NCBI GenBank assembly: GCA_041480065.1
Contig: JBGOZF010000008.1
Coordinates: 21,951-85,950, forward strand
DNA length: 64,000 nt
DNA from: Fen-999 sp041480065
GTDB taxonomy: Bacteria > Pseudomonadota > Gammaproteobacteria > Burkholderiales > Rhodocyclaceae
Reading direction: 5' to 3'
The position numbers were made by a program, and so were the translations under genes. Numbering within the stretch: the stretch's first letter is position 1; each line of letters starts with the position of its first letter. Under the pieces are notes generated by a model, which saw only the letters and a program-made list of their open reading frames with translations, did not search any database and was not told the DNA's origin. This document shows positions 43,825 through 51,305 of this stretch, piece after piece.

Positions 43825-44487
43825 TCAGGTTTCACTTTCGATGGGCAGGCCGGCGGCCGACCACTCGGCCACACCGTCGCCGATTTTGCGGGCCTTGAAG
43901 CCCCGCTTCTTCAACAGCGCGACGGCTTCGTTGGACATCAGGCAGAACGGGCCGCGGCAGTAGGCGACGATCTCCTTGTTTTTGGGCAGCTCGGCCAAAC
44001 GGCGCTTGAGTTCGGCGAGCGGAATCGAGCGTGCGTGAGGCAGGTGCGCAGTCTGGTATTCCGGCTCGGGGCGTACGTCGAGCACGACCACGTCGCCCTT
44101 CTTCGCTTTGCTGAGCAAGCTCAGGCGGGTTTCCTCGGTGAGCCGCTCGGGGCCAGCTACGACCCGGTTCAAGGCCACTTGCAATTCGACGCGATGCTCG
44201 GTGGCTACGGTGTGAAGGTTGGCCCAGAGCGCGGCGACATCGTCGCCCGACAAGCGATAAGCGATGAAGCGACCGTCCCGGCGCGCTTCCACCAGGCGCG
44301 ACTCCTTGAGCACCCGCAGGTGGGCGCTGGTGAGCTTGATGTCGGTGGCGGTCTCCGTCGCCAGGACGTCGACCGTCTTCTCTCCCTGGGCGAGCAGTTC
44401 AAGAATCTCCAGCCGTTTCGGGCTGGACAGCGCCTTGCCGACGCGGGCGACTTGTTCGTAGAGGAGGTCTTTCAGGGCACGGCTCAT
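43825..44487 (-). CDS. ArsR-family regulator fused to a rhodanese domain
   Basis: A 220-residue two-domain regulator. The ArsR/SmtB winged helix (about 10-95; S-S-P-K-R-L-E-I-L-E, L-T-S-A-H-L-R-V-L) precedes a rhodanese domain (about 120-217). The rhodanese loop is Y-C-R-G-P-F-C-L-M-S, with Cys177 catalytic and Cys182 nearby. ArsR proteins of this type can sense persulfide by forming a sulfur bridge and then leave DNA. It is the first gene of the operon and its promoter contains an inverted repeat touching its start codon, so autoregulation is likely. The rhodanese part may be the sensor. Confidence 0.9.
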   Translation of the reverse strand: MSRALKDLLYEQVARVGKALSSPKRLEILELLAQGEKTVDVLATETATDIKLTSAHLRVLKESRLVEARRDGRFIAYRLSGDDVAALWANLHTVATEHRVELQVALNRVVAGPERLTEETRLSLLSKAKKGDVVVLDVRPEPEYQTAHLPHARSIPLAELKRRLAELPKNKEIVAYCRGPFCLMSNEAVALLKKRGFKARKIGDGVAEWSAAGLPIESET

Positions 44488-44523
44488 TGGACAACAGTCT
44501 AACGACTATTGGAATGTTGTCAA
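44487..44523 (-). promoter_or_regulatory. Promoter/operator of the sulfur operon, apparently leaderless
   Basis: Minus strand: -35 TTGACA (44523-44518), 16-bp spacer, -10 TAGACT (44501-44496), then eight bases to ATG at 44487. Initiation six to eight bases past the -10 would fall at or next to the start codon, so the mRNA should have almost no leader. An imperfect inverted repeat with arms TTGACAACATTC and TTGGACAACAGTC covers the whole promoter and is the likely ArsR operator. Confidence 0.65.
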
Positions 44524-45775
44524 CCAAACCGCTGCTACGAGTCAATGCATGGTTTTGTGCGGGCACCTGCCGCTCCCATAGTGTTCTAGGCGGCATCGAC
44601 CGGCGCCTTGTGTGGCATTGCGCCGCCTCGGTAGCGTCCGAACTGACGCCCATTTCGAGACGGCGCTTTTCATTTGGGCTGCTCCGTTTCGCCGGCAAGA
44701 CGCCTTCGCCTATGGGCACTGACATCTGCCAGACTCTTGCAATCGGCAGGGACATTAGTCCGATGAGGAACCTACAATTCACTCGGAATCCTCGTCGCCA
44801 TTAGGTGTCCCATGTCGATCCGCGTTGCAGTTCGCCCGGCAATTCGCAGGAATTTCGTGATCGCGAGGTAATGTCAGCGTACTTGAATGGCATCCGCCGA
44901 GACCGGCATCGAGTTTCGCAGCATGCCCAGCATATATCGCTCACGGATTATCCGTCCCCCAAGTCTTCTTGGCGTCTCCCGGCCGTGCCGGGCCGCGCTG
45001 TCGTGCCTGGCATCGAGCCGGTCTTGCCGTCTCGCCCCTTGCGGGCTTCCATCATTCTCCCTGTGGTCGGCTGATGCCTGCGCGCTACGCTTGCTCTCCA
45101 GTGAAGCCAATGCACGCGCTTGCATGAGCATGAAGCTCCCGCCATCGGGGAGGAGCTTTCCACTTCGGTCAGTGCAACGCGCGCGTTTTCACATGCAGAT
45201 GGCTGCGCCCTCCAATCCCAAGAAACGCGCCCCACCGCACAGGCGGGACGCCGGAGTGCGACAGACTTTGCTGCGCTCGGTTGTGCAATCACGCACCTTA
45301 CCCGACGCTGACGGGTAGGTCGCCATGAACGACGGTGGCTCACCGACAGGCCGTCCACCATGCCCAGAGCCATCCATGCCGCAATTCATCAAGCCCGCGC
45401 CAATGCGCGGGGAGCGTTCATCCTTGGCGATTCGGAACAGACCTTGCCTGCGATGGGGTGCGTGCCGGCGCAGCGCCCGTACGGGGATGCCGGGGCCATG
45501 CTGCCTTCCGGTGAGGATCGCACCCAACGGCGGCCTTGGCTTGTCGTGAATCCTGACGAGGCACCGGCTGCGCCTCGGGCTTCATGGCTGCAACCTTCCG
45601 GCGCAACGATTTTCCCCGGCACTGCGTGCCTTCCTCGCGCAACAAAATCGCCGCGCCTCCCGGTCCTCCACTGCGTTGCGGCCGCATTGCGGTGCAGCCC
45701 GCCCGTACCTCGCCCTTTGGATCACCGACAAGGCCGCGATGGGCGCGACCTTGATTCACCGAAAGGAACTACATC
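44524..45775. other. 1.25-kb stretch without a supported gene, with element leader modules
   Basis: Several open frames exist in all directions but none has a ribosome binding site or resembles a known family. The part about 44997-45105 matches about 46398-46499 (shared words GCTGTCGTGC, CATCGAG, CGTCTCGCCCCTT, GGTCGGCTGA). The segment 45300-45770 is a long, GC-rich leader ending in the GAAAGGAACTACATC ribosome binding site of the DUF736 gene. It may hold a decayed gene or structured leader RNA. Confidence 0.45.
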
Positions 45776-46081
45776 ATGGCAAACATCGGCATCTTCACCG
45801 CACAGAACGACAGCTTCACCGGCACGGTTCGCACCCTGACGCTCAACGTCAAGGTCAAATTCGTTCCCAACACCAAGGAGAGCGACAACGCTCCGGACTA
45901 CCGCATCGTCGCCGGCAACTTCGAGATCGGCGCGGCATGGAAGAAGATCAGCAAGGCGGAACGGCCGTACCTGTCGGCAACCCTGGACGACCCGTCGTTC
46001 CCGGCGACCATCTACGCCCGCCTGGTCGAAGGCGAGGACGGCGCGCACAACCTGATCTGGTCGCGCAGCAAGGGCGACTGA
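45776..46081 (+). CDS. DUF736 protein
   Basis: A 101-residue DUF736 protein: M-A-N-I-G-x-F, G-T-V-R-T-L-T-L-N, Y-R-I-V-A-G-N-F-E-I-G-A-A-W and N-L-I-W-S-R are all family-typical. DUF736 genes are hallmark accessories of Tn4371-like and related integrative elements. The fold is small and all-beta and the function is unknown. It has its own terminator. Confidence 0.92.
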   Translation: MANIGIFTAQNDSFTGTVRTLTLNVKVKFVPNTKESDNAPDYRIVAGNFEIGAAWKKISKAERPYLSATLDDPSFPATIYARLVEGEDGAHNLIWSRSKGD

Positions 46082-46093
46082 TCGTCGCCCTCG

Positions 46094-46121
46094 ACGCCCC
46101 GCCCTTGCGGCGGGGCGTTTT
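46094..46121 (+). terminator. Rho-independent terminator after the DUF736 gene
   Basis: A GC-rich stem ACGCCCCGCC / GGCGGGGCGT around a short loop is followed by TTTT, 13 bases after the stop. Confidence 0.8.
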
Positions 46122-46397
46122 GAATTCACCATCAACGGCCCGCGCGTCATGTCGCGGGCCGTCTCATTTCATGCACTGAATCGCTGATTGGCGAAGTACG
46201 GAATCCCGTGGGACCGGGCATCCGTATCCGTGCTTGGGCACAAAGACGCTTCTACGGATTTGCGGTTTTGTCGTTTCACGGAAGTGCGTGAAAACGCTTC
46301 TGCGAGATCGTGGGTTTGGGCAAAGACGCATTCTCGGTTCTACGAATCCTTGTGCATCGGCATTGAAGACATTCGTGCGTCCCCGGTGATACCAGGT

Positions 46398-46696
46398 CGC
46401 GCTGTCGTGCTGCGCATCGAGTCGCCCATGGCGTCTCGCCCCTTCGGCTTCCATCGTTCCCTCCCTGCGGTCGGCTGACGCCTGCTCGCTGCGCTTGCTG
46501 AATCCGGTGGGCATGGTGGGGGAAACTGGCTGGCTTGCTGTTCCCTTCATCGTACCACAGCGTTCTCGCCGTCAAGGTCTGCGCGTGCTTTGCACGCTGG
46601 CGTCCTGCGGCCGTCTTTGAACCCTGACGGCTGCGCTGCGCCGTGCTTCTCGTGGTCTCGGGCAATCCCGCCCCGAATCCCTCCAAGGAGAAGACC
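46398..46696. repeat. Element leader repeats ahead of the first DUF2958 gene (copy C)
   Basis: The 615-bp gap 46082-46696 has no gene. Positions 46398-46499 resemble 44997-45105. Positions 46534-46676 match leader copies A and B (GCTTGCTGTTCCCTTC, GTACCACAGCGTTCTCGCC, TGCGCTGCGCCGTGCTTC, CGGGCAATCCCGCC). The ribosome binding site CAAGGAGAAGACC follows. Positions 46180-46340 are less GC-rich and contain GGGATTTGCGG-like words without a clear role. Confidence 0.65.
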
Positions 46697-47044
46697 ATGA
46701 CGAAGCTCATTACCGACGAGCAACACGCGCAGTTGCTGGCCAATGGCCGGCGCACCATCGAAGACGACGACTTCGACCCACTGCCCGTGGTCAAGTCGTT
46801 CACGCCTGACGCCGGCGCGACCTGGCTGCTCACCGAGATCGACCCGGACGACCATGACCATGCTTTCGGACTCTGCGACCTGGGCCAGGGTTTCCCGGAG
46901 CTTGGCTATGTGAGCCTGGCCGAGCTGCAGTCGGTGCGTGGTAGCCTTGGTCTTCTGGTCGAGCGGGATCTGCACTTCGTTGCAACGAAGGTGATCAGTG
47001 CCTATGCGCGTGAAGCGCGGCTCGCGGAGCGCATCTTGGCGTAG
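46697..47044 (+). CDS. DUF2958 protein (copy 1)
   Basis: A 115-residue DUF2958 protein: L-I-T-D-E-Q-H-A-Q-L-L-A-N-G near the start, then P-L-P-V-V-K-S-F-T-P-D-A-G-A-T-W-L-L-T-E and F-G-L-C-D-L-G. The function is unknown; the family occurs on conjugative elements beside DUF736. A second copy lies at 47631 with the same key motifs, so the pair is a duplication flanking an XRE regulator gene. Confidence 0.9.
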   Translation: MTKLITDEQHAQLLANGRRTIEDDDFDPLPVVKSFTPDAGATWLLTEIDPDDHDHAFGLCDLGQGFPELGYVSLAELQSVRGSLGLLVERDLHFVATKVISAYAREARLAERILA

Positions 47045-47052
47045 CCGTCACG

Positions 47053-47080
47053 CGGGCGCTGCCGCTGGGCAGCGCCCTCT
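47053..47080. terminator. Bidirectional terminator hairpin between DUF2958 copy 1 and the XRE gene
   Basis: GGGCGCTGCC, loop GCTG, GGCAGCGCCC, then TCTT. The perfect 10-bp stem lies between two convergent genes, so it can serve both. Confidence 0.7.
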
Positions 47081-47086
47081 TCTCGC

Positions 47087-47374
47087 CTATTTGCCCTGTC
47101 GGACCTGGATGGCGGCCAGCTCGCGCTGCACGCGCTCGATGACTTCGCCCACCCCCTTGCTGTCGCCGCCATAGGCCAGTGTCAGCAGCGTGAGCGGATG
47201 CACGTCCATGACCTCGCACAACTCGGCGACCTTGCTCAGGGTCGGGCTTTTCAGGCCGCGTTCGAGCGAACTCATGTACGTGCGGCTCGACACGTCCGAA
47301 AAGGCTTCCTGGCTGAGGCCACGGGCTTTTCTGACTGTCTTGAGCGCCGCAGGGAATGAGTTCTTCGATATCAT
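47087..47374 (-). CDS. XRE-family helix-turn-helix regulator
   Basis: A 95-residue single-domain regulator: the HTH region has R-G-L-S-Q-E-A-F-S-D-V-S-S-R-T-Y-M-S-S-L-E-R-G near residues 19-40, the Cro/C1 pattern. The remaining ~40 residues could dimerise. It is transcribed against the DUF2958 gene and upstream has palindromic sites built on CCCTATAGGG. It likely represses its own and nearby element genes, as in other integrative elements. Confidence 0.88.
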   Translation of the reverse strand: MISKNSFPAALKTVRKARGLSQEAFSDVSSRTYMSSLERGLKSPTLSKVAELCEVMDVHPLTLLTLAYGGDSKGVGEVIERVQRELAAIQVRQGK

Positions 47375-47413
47375 CGAATCGTTTCACGTAAAACGACGAT
47401 GACACTCGATAGC

Positions 47414-47439
47414 GCCCTATAGGGCTACAATCTATAGGG
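47414..47439. promoter_or_regulatory. Candidate XRE operator: CCCTATAGGG palindrome plus half-copy
   Basis: A perfect 12-bp palindrome GCCCTATAGGGC lies at 47414-47425 and a second CTATAGGG at 47432-47439, about 40 bp upstream of the XRE start. A further inverted repeat TCGTTT/AAAACGA sits nearer the start codon (about 47379-47396). Palindromes this close to an XRE gene are usually its autoregulatory sites. Confidence 0.55.
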
Positions 47440-47518
47440 TTCATTTGATAGTCTTGACTGCTTGAACTTGCGCCAGACGTGTCTATGCTGAAAGGCATAT
47501 CTACAGAAGTCATGGCTT

Positions 47519-47554
47519 CCGTACTTGCGCATTCGTCGATTCGTGCAAGTACGG
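47519..47554. repeat. Perfect 10-bp inverted repeat upstream of DUF2958 copy 2
   Basis: CCGTACTTGC at 47519-47528 and GCAAGTACGG at 47545-47554, separated by 16 bases. It is well placed for an operator or an RNA hairpin in the leader of the second DUF2958 gene. There is no T tract, so it is not an obvious terminator. Confidence 0.5.
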
Positions 47555-47630
47555 TTTCGGAGGAATACGCTTTGGCGATTTGGCGTAGAAACGCAATTGC
47601 CCAGTCACGCTTTTGCGCGAGGATACGGTC

Positions 47631-47978
47631 ATGACCCCGCTGATCACCGACGATCACCGCGGCCAACTGCTGGACAACGGCGCTGCCGCCGCGCGCGGCG
47701 AGAAGCGCGACCCGCTGCCGGTCGTCAAGCTGTTCACCCTGGACGCGCACGCGACCTGGCTGTTGACCGAACTCGATCCCGACGATGGCGACACCGCCTT
47801 CGGCCTGCTCGACCTCGGCATGGGCATGCCAGAACTCGGCCGCGTGCGATTGTCCGTCCTGGAAGGCATTCGCGGGCCACAGAACCTGGCCGTTGTACGC
47901 GATTTGCATTTCACGGCAAAGCGGCGGCTCTCCGAATACGCCGCACTAGCGCGCGCCGACGGATCGATCAACGACTGA
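47631..47978 (+). CDS. DUF2958 protein (copy 2)
   Basis: A 115-residue DUF2958 protein with L-I-T-D-D-H-R-G-Q-L-L-D-N-G, P-L-P-V-V-K-L-F-T-L-D-A-H-A-T-W-L-L-T-E and L-G-M-G-M-P-E-L-G, clearly paralogous to the protein at 46697. ATG 47631 is used; an in-frame GTG-type start six codons upstream is possible. It is a single gene whose leader contains a 10-bp inverted repeat. Confidence 0.88.
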   Translation: MTPLITDDHRGQLLDNGAAAARGEKRDPLPVVKLFTLDAHATWLLTELDPDDGDTAFGLLDLGMGMPELGRVRLSVLEGIRGPQNLAVVRDLHFTAKRRLSEYAALARADGSIND

Positions 47979-48182
47979 TCGCTATTCAGTGCAGCAACGG
48001 CACAACGCTGTCTAGACACGCTTGCCGACGCAAACCGATGATGGAACTTTACCGCCCCATCGTCATCAACTTAAAACCTTGCGTTTATGTGATTAACCCA
48101 TAACAGTCGAAGACCGAAGCGGTCTTGCCCACCGTGTCCTCCGTGGCGATTGGTTTCTTTCTAACCGAGAGGAGGTCTCGCC

Positions 48183-48932
48183 ATGGCAGATTCGAGCGCC
48201 ACTCACTGGCATCCAAGCGCCGCCTACCTATACACCGTGCATCTCGACGGGCCGTCGCTGGCGTGGGAATACCTGCGGCGCAATCCAGACTACCAACTCG
48301 ACTGGCAACGCCAACGACCAGAGGTCCCGAGCCCACAGCGCTGGGGCCTGCGGCTGTTTGAAGACCCGAGCTGCGACGCGCGTTTGATCCAGCCCGCCTG
48401 GCAGGCCGACATCGATGCCGCCATCCCCGTGCGTACCGATGACGACCCACCCGATGACGCGCCGCCCTTCTGTCTTTGGAACATCCCCGGCCACAAGATC
48501 CTCAGCGACGACGGCCAGCACCTGCGGCTGACCAGCTTCGTCGGCTGCCAGGTTGCGCGCATGGCCATTGCACACAACCTGGAGGACGGCATGCCCTACA
48601 CCTATGCGGTGCGCGCCGGTCTGCAATCCTGCGCCCGCTGGCGCGCCATCGAAGTGCAACTCGCCGTGCTCGACGCCCCGCCCGTCGTTTCGCACCCGCG
48701 CCCCAACCGCTCATCGCTGGCACACATGCGCACGCTGCAGGCGCTCGATGGCATCCTGGCCGGGGCCTCGCACCGCGAGGTGGCCGATGCCGTGTTCGGA
48801 AGCCGCGCCGTCGCCGAGCGCTGGCACGCCGACGGCGATCTGCGTGCCCAGGTGCGCCGCCTGATCCGAGGCGGCCAAGCGCTCATGACCGGCGGCTACC
48901 GCCGCCTACTCCAGATCGACCCATCCGCATAG
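48183..48932 (+). CDS. DUF6499/DUF2285-type regulator-like protein
   Basis: A 249-residue protein. The N-terminal part (W-x-P-x-A-A-Y-L-Y…L-A-W-E-Y-L-R-R-N-P-D-Y) is the transcriptional-regulator-like DUF6499 segment. The C-terminal DUF2285 helix region (about 160-245) has L-Q-A-L-D-G-I-L-A-G-A-S-H-R-E-V-A and R-R-L-I-R-G-G-Q-A-L-M. In Tn4371-like elements this gene sits just before the excisionase-like HTH and repA genes, as here. A role in element regulation is inferred from position. The ribosome binding site GAGGAGGTCTC is strong. Confidence 0.85.
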   Translation: MADSSATHWHPSAAYLYTVHLDGPSLAWEYLRRNPDYQLDWQRQRPEVPSPQRWGLRLFEDPSCDARLIQPAWQADIDAAIPVRTDDDPPDDAPPFCLWNIPGHKILSDDGQHLRLTSFVGCQVARMAIAHNLEDGMPYTYAVRAGLQSCARWRAIEVQLAVLDAPPVVSHPRPNRSSLAHMRTLQALDGILAGASHREVADAVFGSRAVAERWHADGDLRAQVRRLIRGGQALMTGGYRRLLQIDPSA

Positions 48933-49033
48933 GGACGTCGGCGCCAGGGCGCACAACGACCCTGCGCAGAACGCCTGCCTTTTCCGAGACTGTCTCCATC
49001 CGGCGGCACTTGGTCCGTCGGCGACACATACCG

Positions 49034-49315
49034 ATGGAGGCTCCCGCAATGAGACCGATGCCGAACCAGCCGCAGGCTGCACCCGCTGCTACGCAGCCCG
49101 CGCGTTATCTCACTAACGACGAAGCCGCCGCGTTCCTGCGACTGTCGCCGCGCACCCTGGAAAAGCAGCGTGTGATCGGCGGCGGACCGCGCTTTCGCAA
49201 GTTCGGCCGGCGGGTGATGTACGCCCTCATTGATCTCGAAGCGTGGGCGGACGCACGCAGCTTCGAGATGACCTCCGACCCTGACTATGCCGCGCGCCAT
49301 TCCGGCTCGCGCTGA
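49034..49315 (+). CDS. MerR/AlpA-type helix-turn-helix protein (excisionase-like)
   Basis: A 93-residue protein whose C-terminal two thirds are a DNA-binding domain of the excisionase/AlpA type: Y-L-T-N-D-E-A-A-A-F-L-R-L-S-P-R-T-L-E-K near residues 25-44, then G-G-G-P-R-F-R-K-F-G-R-R-V-M-Y. The preceding ~20 residues are disordered Pro/Ala/Gln. It may direct excision with the integrase or control repA, whose start is only 10 bp downstream. Confidence 0.82.
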   Translation: MEAPAMRPMPNQPQAAPAATQPARYLTNDEAAAFLRLSPRTLEKQRVIGGGPRFRKFGRRVMYALIDLEAWADARSFEMTSDPDYAARHSGSR

Positions 49316-49325
49316 GCGGCGATGA

Positions 49326-50219
49326 GTGCCTTCACCGATGTCCATCGGGCACGACCCGCAGCGCGAGCAGCTCGAACTGTTCCACGCCTTCTCCGGCGAA
49401 CTGCCGGCACGCGATTCGCAGGACCTGATGGCCTATCCGTTCTTCTCGCTGGCCAAGAGCAAGCGCACGGTGCCGATCGACTTCCGCGCGGGCAGCGTGA
49501 CGGTGCGCGTCGAAGGTACGGCCGAGCATGGCCTGGCGACCATCTGGGATGCCGACGTGCTGATCTGGGCGGCCAGCCAGATCGTCGAGGCGCGCGATGC
49601 GGGGATTCGCTCGTCTCGGCTGATGGCGGCTACCCCTTACGAGATCCTGCGCTTCATCGGCCGCGGTACGTCGCTGCGCGACTACCAGCGCCTCAAGGCC
49701 GCTCTGGATCGCTTGCAGTCCACCAGCGTGGCCACCTCGATCCGCCAGCCCAACGCGCGGCGGCTGCACCGCTTCTCGTGGATCAACGAATGGAAGGAAC
49801 GCGCGGACGGCCAGGGCCGGCCGCTGGGCATCGAGCTGATCCTGCCGGACTGGTTCTATGCCGGCGTGTTCGACGAGAGTCTGGTGCTGACCATCGATGC
49901 CAACTATTTCCGCCTGACGGGCGGTATCGAGCGCTGGCTGTACCGCCTGGTACGCAAGCATGGCGGCTGGCAGCGCGAGGGCTGGCGTTTCGACTTTCTG
50001 CAACTGCACCGCAAGTCAGGCAGTTTGGCGCGCTTCACCGACTTCGCCTACGACCTGCGCTGCATCGTGGCGCGCCAGCCCTTGCCGGGCTACACGCTCG
50101 CCGTTCTGCGGCCCAGACACGGGCCGGAGGTGCTGACCTTTCGCGCCGTGCCGTCCACGGCACCGCTGCGGCCCGGCGGCAGCTTCGGTGCCAGTGCAGT
50201 GCCTGTGGAAAAGCGGTGA
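49326..50219 (+). CDS. repA: Replication initiator protein A (RepA)
   Basis: A 297-residue plasmid-type replication initiator of the RepA family found on Tn4371-like elements. It shows D-L-M-A-Y-P-F-F-S-L-A-K-S-K-R near residues 32-46, T-P-Y-E-I-L-R-F-I-G-R-G near 103-114 and W-L-Y-R-L-V-R-K-H-G-G near 203-213, and has two winged-helix-like halves. It should bind the iterons just downstream (50227-50288) to start autonomous replication of the excised element. The start is GTG 49326 or ATG 49338; neither has a clear ribosome binding site, so coupling to the preceding gene is likely. Confidence 0.88.
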   Translation: MPSPMSIGHDPQREQLELFHAFSGELPARDSQDLMAYPFFSLAKSKRTVPIDFRAGSVTVRVEGTAEHGLATIWDADVLIWAASQIVEARDAGIRSSRLMAATPYEILRFIGRGTSLRDYQRLKAALDRLQSTSVATSIRQPNARRLHRFSWINEWKERADGQGRPLGIELILPDWFYAGVFDESLVLTIDANYFRLTGGIERWLYRLVRKHGGWQREGWRFDFLQLHRKSGSLARFTDFAYDLRCIVARQPLPGYTLAVLRPRHGPEVLTFRAVPSTAPLRPGGSFGASAVPVEKR

Positions 50220-50226
50220 ATCCGCT

Positions 50227-50399
50227 CGTGCTATCGGGAGTAGGAATCCGCGTGCTATCAGGAGTAGTGCTGTCGTGCTATCAGGAGTGCGAACGCGTCG
50301 AGAATCCTTGTGCGGCGCCGGTTTCGGCGTCTTCTAACTTGGGTTCTAACTTTGAATCCATAAAACTAACGATAAAAAGACCCTGCGCGCTGTGGATAA
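50227..50399. promoter_or_regulatory. oriV: Candidate replication origin: three iterons, AT-rich tract, DnaA box
   Basis: Three direct repeats of CGTGCTATC(A/G)GGAGT are at 50227-50241, 50251-50265 and 50274-50288 (23-24 bp apart, about two helical turns). An AT-rich stretch (about 50350-50380) and TGTGGATAA at 50391-50399 follow; the last is the exact complement of the DnaA-box consensus TTATCCACA. The position between repA and parA and the order iterons, AT-rich, DnaA box match iteron plasmid origins. Confidence 0.7.
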
Positions 50400-50424
50400 G
50401 CCGGCTCGCAGAAGGCGGCGCATC

Positions 50425-51063
50425 ATGATCATCGCCCTGCTCAACCAGAAAGGCGGGGTCGGCAAGACGACGCTCGCCACGCACGTCGCAGGCGAACTGG
50501 CGATGCAAGGCAGTTCGGTGATCCTGCTCGATGCCGATCCCCAGGGCTCGGCACTCGACTGGACACAGCGCCGCAACCAGAATGGCTTGCCAAGACTGTT
50601 TGGTGCCGTCGGTCTGGCCAGGGAAACCCTGCATCAGGAAGCACCAGAACTCGCCACGCGCTGCGATCATGTAGTCATCGATGGTCCGCCCCGAATCGCC
50701 GCCCTCGCGCGCTCCGCGCTGCTGGCCGCCGACCTGGTGCTGATTCCCGTGCAGCCCAGTCCCTACGACGTGTGGGCCAGCGCGGAAATGGTGTCGCTGA
50801 TTCGCGAAGCGCAGGTCTTCCGGCCAGCGCTGCGCGCGGCCTTCGTCATCAACCGGCGCGTCAGCACCACGGTGATCGGACGCGAGGCGCGCGGCGCCCT
50901 CGCCGATCAACCACTGCCATCGCTGCTGTCGGAGGTTCGGCAACGCATCGTGTTCGCCGACAGTGTGGCCACTGGGCAATTGGCACGCGAACTCGACGCG
51001 GACAGCATTGCTGCGCGCGAGATCGCGGCGCTCGCTGACGAAATCTTGAGGATGGCACCATGA
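50425..51063 (+). CDS. parA: ParA-type partition ATPase
   Basis: A 212-residue Walker-type ATPase: the deviant Walker A motif K-G-G-V-G-K-T-T is at about 9-16, with D-A-D-P-Q-G-S at 37-43 and D-G-P-P near 77-80. It is short and lacks an N-terminal HTH, so it belongs to the small ParA/ParF group. With the following small protein it would partition or stabilise the replicating form. It starts 26 bp after the DnaA box and overlaps the next gene by 4 bp. Confidence 0.93.
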   Translation: MIIALLNQKGGVGKTTLATHVAGELAMQGSSVILLDADPQGSALDWTQRRNQNGLPRLFGAVGLARETLHQEAPELATRCDHVVIDGPPRIAALARSALLAADLVLIPVQPSPYDVWASAEMVSLIREAQVFRPALRAAFVINRRVSTTVIGREARGALADQPLPSLLSEVRQRIVFADSVATGQLARELDADSIAAREIAALADEILRMAP

Positions 51064-51305
51064 AAAATGGCAAGCGCGTCGCCATCGGAGCACGTCCACC
51101 CGCCAATCCGCATGCCGACGCCTGGGTTCGCCAGGGCGACGGTGCAGACATCAGCAAGACCGATCTCTACACCGCGCGGTTGACCATCGACGTGACACCG
51201 GCGCTGCGCGCCCGTATCAAGGTCGCAGCCTTCACGCAAGGCATCACCGTCGCCGAAATGCTCCGTGACCTGCTGGAACACGAGTTCCCGGAAAAGCAGC
51301 CATGA
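51060..51305 (+). CDS. Small partition partner (ParB/ParG-like, probable ribbon-helix-helix)
   Basis: An 81-residue protein. The C-terminal half (L-T-I-D-V-T-P-A-L-R-A-R-I-K-V-A-A-F…M-L-R-D-L-L-E) has the strand-helix-helix pattern of ribbon-helix-helix DNA-binding proteins such as ParG, and the N-terminal half is flexible. It is the expected centromere-binding partner of the small ParA upstream. It overlaps both neighbours by 4 bp. Confidence 0.78.
   Translation: MKNGKRVAIGARPPANPHADAWVRQGDGADISKTDLYTARLTIDVTPALRARIKVAAFTQGITVAEMLRDLLEHEFPEKQP

Noticed and set aside
44399..44804. Open frames overlapping the ArsR-rhodanese promoter on both strands
   Set aside because: No ribosome binding site and no family resemblance; the promoter/operator explains the sequence better.
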